Positions 57,361 through 64,000 of a stretch of 64,000 bases of DNA are shown piece by piece (position 1 is the first letter of the stretch; the number at the start of each line of letters is the position of its first letter). The notes beneath the pieces were generated by a model. That model was not told the origin of the DNA. It saw only the letters and a list, made by a program, of their open reading frames with translations, and did no database searches. The stretch is from Babylonia areolata (taxonomy: Eukaryota; Mollusca; Gastropoda; Neogastropoda; Buccinidae), in NCBI RefSeq assembly GCF_041734735.1, contig NC_134877.1:68983192-69047191 (forward strand), read 5' to 3'. Made by a program: the position numbers and the translations under genes.

Positions 57361-57919
57361 TCCTTCTTTTGTTTTATGTCTTTCCACAATTATGATGTGC
57401 CTGTCTGTCTGTCGTCTGTCTCTCTCTTTGTATGTGTATGTGTGCACGTGTTTGTGTGCACGTGCGCTTTGCGTGTGTGTGTGTGTTGGCGAGGGCAAGT
57501 AACCCGGGCATTGCACGCATAATGATGTCTCCCCATCCCGGTTCTTGTTCTCACACTCTCTCTTAATTATCACCCTGCCATTGTGGCGCCGACTGTCGCC
57601 AGGCTTCATAAGTCATTTTCATGGGCCTTCCATACGATACACATCAATGCCATCTGTTTAACCACCAATTTTGCTTTTATGGAAAAAAAAACAAAACAGT
57701 ATGGATTTTCTCTTTTAAATTGTCCACGTGTACTATTGAGTTTAACGACCTGTCGGCTAGTATTCATAAGGTCGGGCATTTTTTTGGTTTGTTTGTTTCA
57801 CCTAAAAGAATCGAATCAGGCTGTAGGGAATAACAGTGGTCAATTTTCTTTATAACAGCAATGGTCAGTTTATTGTTCGTAGTGGTGGTCAGTAGTGTTG
57901 TGACGTTTGAGGTGGACGA
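57361..57919. other. No gene; flank of minisatellites
   Basis: Counterpart of 7720-8240. A short GT/TC-rich segment and AT-rich sequence with no coding signal. Confidence 0.6.
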
Positions 57920-58290
57920 CCAGTTGTTCTGATTGCAGGGTTGATGTTCGGATTGAAGGGTTGACCAGTTGTTCGGATTGCAGGGTTGATGTTCGCATTG
58001 CAGGGTTGACCAGTTGTTCGGATTGCAGGGTTGATGTTCGGATTGCAGGGTTGATGTTCGGATTGCAGGGTTGATGTTCGGATTGCAGGGTTGATGTTCG
58101 GATTGTAGGGTTGACCAGTTGTTCTGATTGCAGGGTTGATGTTCTGATTGCAAGGTTGATGTTCGGATTGCAGGGTTGATGTTCGGATTGCAGGGTTCAT
58201 GTTTGGATTGCAGGGTTCATGTTCGGATTGCAGGGTTCATGTTCGGATTGCAGGGTTGACCAGTTGTTCTGATTGCGGGGTTGAGTTTAA
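57920..58290. repeat. 20-bp minisatellite (clean copy)
   Basis: About 15 units of ggattgcagggttgatgttc, several carrying a 14-base gaccagttgttctg extension that makes a 34-bp variant. Minus-strand frames (Asn-Pro-Ala-Ile-Arg-Thr repeats) are periodic translations. Confidence 0.92.
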
Positions 58291-58317
58291 CGAACCATCG
58301 GCTTATCCTCCTTAAGG

Positions 58318-61300
58318 TCTGGATGTTGAGTGATGGGATGTGGATGTTGAGTGATGAGGTCTGGATGTTGTGAAGGGGTCTGGATGTTGAGTGATGAGGT
58401 CTGGATGTTGTGTGATGGGGTCTGGATATTGAGTGATGGGGTCTGGATGTTGTGAAGGGGTCTGGATGTTGTGAAGGGGTCTGGATGTTGTGTGATGGGG
58501 TCTGGATGTTGAGTGATGGGGTCTGGATGTTGTGAAGGGGTCTGGATGTTGTGAAGGGGTCTGGATGTTGTGATGGGGTCTGGATGTTGTGAAGGGGTCT
58601 GGATGTTGAGTGATGGGGTCTGGATGTTGAGTGATGGGGTCTGGATGTTGTGATGGGGTCTGGATGTTGTGAAGGGGTCTGGATATTGTGTGATGGGGTC
58701 TGGATGTTCAGTGATGGGGTCTGGATGTTGTGATGAGGTCTGGATGTTGAGTGATGGGGTCTGGATGTTGAGTGATGGGGTCTGGATGTTGTGATGGGGT
58801 CTGGATGTTGAGTGATGGGGTCTGGATGGTCAGTGATGGGGTCTGGATGTTGTGATGGGGTCTGGATGTTGTGATGGGGTCTGGATGTTGTGATGGGGTC
58901 TGGATGTTGTGATGGGGTCTGGATGTTCAGTGATGGGGTCTGGATGTTGTGATGAGGTCTGGAAGTTGAGTGATGGGGTCTGGATGTTGTGAAGGGGTCT
59001 GGATGTTGTGTGATGGGGTCTGGATGTTGAGTGATGGGGTCTGGATGTTGAGTGATGGGGTCTGGATGTTGTGTGATGGGGTCTGGATGTTGTGTGATGG
59101 GGTCTGGATGTTGAGTGATGGGGTCTGGATGTTGTGTGATGGGGTCTGGATGTTGAGTGATGGGGTCTGGATGTTGTGAAGGGGTCTGGATGTTGAGTGA
59201 TGGGGTCTGGATGTTGTGAAGGGGTCTGGATGTTGAGTGATGGGGTCTGGATGTTGTGAAGGGGTCTGGATGTTGTGTGATGGGGTCTGGATGTTCAGTG
59301 ATGGGGTCTGGATGTTGAGTGATGGGGTCTGGATGTTGAGTGATGGGGTCTGGATGTTGTGAAGGGGTCTGGATGTTGAGTGATGGGGTCTGGATGTTGT
59401 GAAGGGGTCTGGATGTTGTGAAGGGGTCTGGATGTTGTGATGGGGTCTGGATGTTGTGAAGGGGTCTGGATGTTGAGTGATGGGGTCTGGATGTTGAGTG
59501 ATGGGGTCTGGATGTTGTGATGGGGTCTGGATGTTGAGTGAAGGGGTCTGGATGTTGAGTGATGAGGTCTGGATGTTGAGTAATGGGGTCTGGATGTTGA
59601 GTGATGGGGTCTGGATGTTGTGATGGGGTCTGGATGTTGAGTGATGGGGTCTGGATGTTGTGAAGGGGTCTGGATGCTGAGTGAAGGGGTCTGGATGTTG
59701 TGTGATGGGGTCTGGATGTTGTGTGATGGGGTCTGGATGTTGAGTGATGGGGTCTGGATGTTGTGTGATGGGGTCTGGATGTTGTGAAGGGGTCTGGATG
59801 TTGAGTGATGGGGTCTGGATGTTGAGTGATGGGGTCTGGATGTTGAGTGATGAGGTCTGGATGTTGTGAAGGGGTCTGGATGTTGAGTGATGGGGTCTGG
59901 ATGTTGAGTGATGGGGTCTGGATGTTGAGTGATGGGGTCTGGATGTTGTGATGGGGTCTGGATGTTGTGTGATGGGGTCTGGATGTTGTGAAGGGGTCTG
60001 GATGTTGAGTGATGGGGTCTGGATGTTGAGTGATGGGGTCTGGATGTTGAGTGATGGGGTCTGGATGTTGTGAAGGGGTCTGGATGTTGAGTGATGGGGT
60101 CTGGATGTTGTGAAGGGGTCTGGATGTTGAGTGATGGGGTCTGGATGTTGTGAAGGGGTCTGGATGTTGAGTGATGGGGTCTGGATGTTGAGTGATGGGG
60201 TCTGGATGTTGAGTGATGGGGTCTGGATGTTGAGTGATGGGGTCTGGATGTTGTGATGGGGTCTGGATGTTGTGAAGGGGTCTGGATGTTGAGTGATGAG
60301 GTCTGGATGTTGTGTGATGGGGTCTGGATGTTGAGTGATGGGGTCTGGATGTTGAGTGATGAGGTCTGGATGTTGTGTGATGGGGTCTGGGTGTTGAGTG
60401 ATGGGGTCTGGATGTTGAGTGATGTGGTCTGGATGTTGAGTGATGGGGTCTGGATGTTGTGTGATGGGGTCTGGATGTTGTGAAGGGGTCTGGATGTTCA
60501 GTGATGGGGTCTGGATGTTGAGTGATGAGGTCTGGATGTTGTGAAGGGGTCTGGATGTTGAGTGATGGGGTCTGGATGTTGTGAAGGGGTCTGGATGTTG
60601 AGTGATGGGGTCTGGATGTTGTGAAGGGGTCTGGATGTTGAGTGAAGGGGTCTGGATGTTGTGAAGGGGTCTGGATGTTGAGTGATGGGGTCTGGATGTT
60701 GAGTGATGAGGTCTGGATGTTGTGAAGGGGTCTGGATGTTCAGTGATGGGGTCTGGATGTTGTGAAGGGGTCTGGATGTTGAGTGATGGGGTCTGGATGT
60801 TGTGAAGGGGTCTGGATGTTGTGTGATGGGGTCTGGATGTTGAGTGATGGGGTCTGGATGTTGTGTGATGGGGTCTGGATGTTGAGTGATGGGGTCTGGA
60901 TGTTGTGAAGGGGTCTGGATGTTGAGTGATGGGGTCTGGATGTTGTGATGGGGTCTGGATGTTGTGAAGGGGTCTGGATGTTGTGAAGGGGTCTGGATGT
61001 TGAGTGATGGGGTCTGGATGTTGTGATGGGGTCTGGTCTGGATGTTGAGTGATGGGGTCTGGATGTTGAGTGATGGGGTCTGGATGTTGAGTGATGGGGT
61101 CTGGATGTTGTGTGATGGGGTCTGGATGTTGTGAAGGAGTCTGGATGTTGTGTGATGGGGTCTGGATGTTGTGAAGGGGTCTGGATGTTGAGTGATGGGG
61201 TCTGGATGTTGAGTGATGGGGTCTGGATGTTGTGAAGGGGTCTGGATGTTGTGTGATGGGGTCTGGATGTTGTGAAGGAGTCTGGATGTTGTGTGATGGG

Positions 61301-61584
61301 GTCTGGATGTTGTGAAGGGGTCTGGATGTTGAGTGATGGGGTCTGGATGTTGAGTGATGGGGTCTGGATGTTGTGAAGGGGTCTGGATGTTGAGTGATGA
61401 GGTCTGGATGTTGTGAAGGGGTCTGGATGTTGAGTGATGGGGTCTGGATGTTGAGTGATGGGGTCTGGATGTTGTGAAGGAGTCTGGATGTTGTGAAGGG
61501 GTCTGGATGTTGAGTGATGGGGTCTGGATGTTGAGTGATGGGGTCTGGATGTTGAGTGATGGGGTCTGGATGTTGTGAAGGGGT
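58318..61584. repeat. 19-21-bp minisatellite (clean copy), about 160 units
   Basis: The core ggggtctggatgttg is followed by tgaa, tgat, agtgat, cagtgat or tgtgat. The five linkers and the ggag or gagg core variants form a barcode along the array. Some longer blocks recur: the rare tgaaggagtctgg unit appears at about 61131, 61272 and 61480 in similar contexts. The 306-codon minus frame is periodic translation. Confidence 0.95.
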
Positions 61585-61849
61585 CGTTGTTCGAGAAAGG
61601 GCGTAGGGGGGACTCCGAGCTGTGCTTATCCCCGGGTGTTCTGTTCATCTGTCTCTCCACTCTTCATACATAGCTGTGGCGTGGCAGTGTGTGCGCGCGT
61701 GCGTTCATGTAGACGGTCATGTATGGTCACGGATGCTTTTGGTTCCAATCTGGATTCCTTTCAAAGCAGAAGAAAATGAAACAAAACAAACAAAATACAG
61801 AACTGTTGGTGGGGGGCCGGGGGGGGGGGAACTGCAGGTGTATGAGACA

Positions 61850-62165
61850 GACTCAAGGAACAAAGTGAATGACAGGACGAAAAGATAGAGACTCAAGGCA
61901 CAACGTGAATGACAGGACGAAAAGATAGAGACTCAAGGCACAAAGTGAATGACAGGACGAAAAGATAGAGACTCAAGGCACAACGTGAATGACAGGACGA
62001 AAAGACAGAGACTCAAGGTACAAAGTGAATGACAGGACGAAAAGACAGAGGCTCAAGGCACGACGTGAATGACAGGACGAAAAGATAGAGACAAAAGGCA
62101 CAAAGTGAATGACAGGACGAAAAGATAGAGACTCAAGGCACAAAGTGAATGACAGGACGAAAAGA
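61850..62165. repeat. 40-bp minisatellite (clean copy), about 8 units
   Basis: The unit contains actcaaggcacaaagtgaat then gacaggacgaaaagatagag. Variants alternate acaaag with acaacg and gatag with gacag. The stretch 61585-61849 before it is unique and matches 11691-11934. Confidence 0.92.
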
Positions 62166-62391
62166 TTGAAGGGAACAAAAACAACGGGACATAATTCCTA
62201 TCCTGTAAATATTTCAGAGGGCAAAGGTCGTACCAGTCTGAACTACCCCGTTTTTCCCATGGGGAGAACAAGAGGAATCCTTGCCCTGGTTTTTCCCGAC
62301 GCTGAAGCATTACACAGGCATGTACGACCCCTGCGTGTTTCTCGAGTATGTTCAACTGGCAAATCAGAGCTCAGATAAAGGTCGTCCCATA
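62166..62391. other. Unique sequence
   Basis: First sequence past the overlap with contig 1. No coding or repeat signal seen. Confidence 0.5.
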
Positions 62392-63200
62392 GTCTTTTGC
62401 GGCCACCGAGGCCAGTGAAATCATTTGCCGTGTCTAGTCTAGGGCTCGGCAATAGCCGAATGGTTAAAGCGTTGGACTTTCAATCTCAGGGTCTCCTGAT
62501 TCGAATCTCGGTGGCGCCTGGTGGGTAAAGGGTGGAGATTTTTCCGATCTCCCAGGTCAACATATGTGCAGACCTGCCAGTGCCTGAACCCCCTACATGT
62601 GTATACGCAAGCAGAAGATCAAATACGCACGTTAAAGATCCTGTAATCCATGTCAGCGTTCGGTGGGTTATGGAAACAAGAACATACCCAGCATGCACAC
62701 CCTCGAAAACGGGGTATGGCTGCCTACATGGCGGGGTAAGTAAACAAAATTGTCATACACGTAAATGTTACATGTTTGTCTGAGTGTGTATGCGTGCGTG
62801 CCTGAAATCTGATTGAATGACACACAGGAAACGAATGATGAGCGCCCAATGGCAGTCGTCAGTCGGCTCTACCCAGGTAGGCAGCCTGTTGTGTAAATGA
62901 CCCCGTGTTTGTAAAGCGCTTAGAGCTTGGTCTCCGACCGAGGATAGGCGCTATATAAGTATCCATATCAATCAATCAATCATAGGCAGGCGGGGCCCAA
63001 TTCTCTCCTTCAGCCATTTTAACCTTCTCCATCCCAAGGCAGGTACCCGTTCACATCTGGGTAGGGTGGAATTAGAAAAATATGGGAGTAATGTGTCTTT
63101 CCCAAGAACACAACGCCATGCCGAGATGTGGCCTCGAACCCCGATCACAGGTGAACACTGGATCACAAGACCAACGCCTGAAGGAAGAACGTACAGGTAA
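62392..63200 (-). mobile_element. SINE-B split by a SINE-A insertion
   Basis: The 3' part (62392-62450: ccaccgaggccagtgaa, tagggctcgg) and the rest (62984-63200: ggcggggcccaattctctcc, cacatctgggtagggtgga, cgccatgccgagatgtgg, ggatcacaagaccaacgcct) join in SINE-B order when the intervening SINE-A is ignored. The head includes a B-box-like gggttcgaggcc. Confidence 0.7.
62452..62983 (+). mobile_element. SINE-A, full length
   Basis: A tRNA-Leu-like head (caatagccgaatggttaaag, A box; gattcgaatctc, B box) is followed by the core gtggagatttttccgatctc, cagaagatcaaatacgcacg and cggtgggttatgg. The 3' body follows (gattgaatgacacacaggaa, cagtcggctctacccagg). It ends gtaaagcgcttagagc, gcgctatataagtatcc and a (caat)n tail. 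Transcription would be by RNA polymerase III from the head. It is the reference copy for three other pieces in the window. Confidence 0.9.
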
Positions 63201-63404
63201 CTGCTCTGCGAGGTGATGGAAAAAAAGGGGAGGGGGGAGGGGGAGGGCCATCCCTATGTTCCCCCGCGTCTGTGTTCTGCTAGGACTAGGTTTCTCCAGA
63301 GTTACGTATTTCGAGTCTTTGTTCACCCATGCCTACATCCCCCCGGGCTATGTTCTCCAGAGTCTATGGCTGCTGACCTTAAGGACTGTAGACCTGGGGG
63401 AATA

Positions 63405-63668
63405 TAGACCTGGTGTACACTCCAGTTGTTGTTTTGTTTTGTTTTGTTTGGTTGGTTGGGTTTTTTATTATTATTTGTTTTGTTATTGTTGTTGTTTGCT
63501 TGGTTGGTTGGGTTTCTTTTGGGGTTTTTTTGTTTGTTTGTTTGTTTTGTTGTTGTTGTTTGGTTGGTTGCTTGGTTGTTTTTTGGTTGTTGTTTTTTTG
63601 GTTTTTTGGTTTGTTTTTTTTGTTTTTGTTTTTGTTTTTTGTTGTTGTTTTTTGTTGGGGGGGGGGGA
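63405..63668. repeat. T/G-rich low-complexity tract
   Basis: Repeated ttgttt, ggttggttg and gttgttg runs end in a G homopolymer at 63657-63667. The Phe/Val-rich and Asn/Lys-rich frames here are compositional. Confidence 0.95.
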
Positions 63669-63709
63669 GGGTATTGTTCTAGTGTGTTCCTGCATGGAAA
63701 TAGTAAAAA

Positions 63710-64000
63710 TTGCTCAAACATCACCCCAAACACTGAACTCCAGAAAAGAAGCTCCGTATCGAAGAACATCAGCACTGAGATCAAACGAAGAAGATGGTGA
63801 AGAAGACAGGACACGTGTCCCGAGTGTACCACCGGATGTCACTTTCACGAGCAGCGCGAGGAAGACCACAGAAGACATGGTGCAGAACAGGCGAAAAAGA
63901 ACTGAAGGAGAGCACCTCACGTGAGAGAGCCTTGCTAAGACATCACAAGATAGGAAGCAGTGAAGATCTCTGGTGGTGGCCTTATCATGTGCCACAGGGC
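63710..64000 (+). mobile_element. LINE C-terminal fragment, runs off the window
   Basis: Plus-strand pieces include GHVSRV, ARKTTEDMVQNRRKR and, at the end, DRKQ.RSLVVALCAT-like coding. These resemble the GHV.R...RGRP..TW...W..LV.ALCAT end of several LINE polyproteins. Stops and frame changes are present. The final bases may continue past 64000. Confidence 0.5.

Larger units (their letters stand above)
47390..62165. other. Contig 3 part overlapping contig 1
   Basis: Holds the same features in the same order as 1-12189. Bases from about 47690 to 51722 are noisy; from 51750 onward they are clean. This is the mirror of contig 1, where the terminal 3.8 kb before the gap is noisy. Confidence 0.75.

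Noticed and set aside
60740-61660. 306-codon minus frame with His-Ser-Thr-Ser-Arg-Pro repeats
   Set aside because: Periodic translation of the 19-21-bp minisatellite; the same holds for the Asn-Pro-Ala-Ile-Arg-Thr frames at 57764-58200.
62452-62520. tRNA-Leu gene
   Set aside because: A and B boxes are present but the arms do not pair fully and a SINE core follows. The heads at 40050-40107 and 14505-14612 are treated the same way.
63256-63924. 222-codon plus frame and a 169-codon minus frame
   Set aside because: Driven by T/G-rich low-complexity sequence. Only the part after 63710 resembles coding, as a LINE remnant in shifting frames.

Overview
The window looks like repeat-rich intergenic and intronic DNA from a lophotrochozoan animal, probably a gastropod mollusc. 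This is an inference from the SINE and LINE types, the many (CA)n tracts and one mitochondrial ATP synthase beta exon with eukaryotic splice sites. There is no operon, no bacterial gene, no CRISPR array and no complete host gene. Two 100-base N gaps (12190-12289 and 47290-47389) split the window into three contigs.

Contig 1 (1-12189) and contig 3 (47390-64000) carry the same block in the same order: a 46/50-bp purine-rich minisatellite, a Z-DNA-prone tract, pieces of a SINE and two LINEs, a piggyBac element with TTAA ends, long CA/GT tracts, a 20-bp minisatellite, a 19-21-bp minisatellite and a 40-bp minisatellite. Each copy is clean in one large minisatellite and badly degraded in the other, and the degraded part always lies next to a gap. 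The simplest reading is that the end of contig 1 and the start of contig 3 are one locus (two alleles, or two unmerged contig ends), with contig 2 placed between them.

Contig 2 (12290-47289) is a retrotransposon landscape. In order it holds a LINE C-terminal fragment, SINE pieces, an R2/NeSL-like LINE with a restriction-like endonuclease domain, a candidate first exon of a type II Golgi membrane protein, a hairpin-forming 56-bp array with a candidate 49-bp exon in its loop, and a MITE-like inverted repeat with splice-donor sequences in both arms. Then come Tx1/L1-like fragments, a near full-length Rex1/CR1-like LINE, an inverted duplication carrying an unidentified conserved coding piece, and a long-ORF RTE-like LINE. 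A CR1 LINE follows, split by a second RTE-like LINE with an intact 1116-codon ORF and a 12-bp target-site duplication. After SINEs and more LINE fragments, one ATP5F1B exon lies 0.8 kb before the second gap.

Contig 3 past the duplicated block has a SINE inserted into another SINE, a T/G-rich tract and a LINE C-terminal fragment that runs off the window.

The parts do not form a pathway. The biology visible here is transposition: autonomous LINEs, SINEs that share a 3' tail with an L2-like LINE, nested insertions, and tandem-array growth. I found no convincing new molecular system. The observations most worth a second look are the contig overlap, the inverted duplication with its conserved coding piece, the intact RTE-like LINE, the paired splice-donor MITE and the exon-like segment in the array hairpin.
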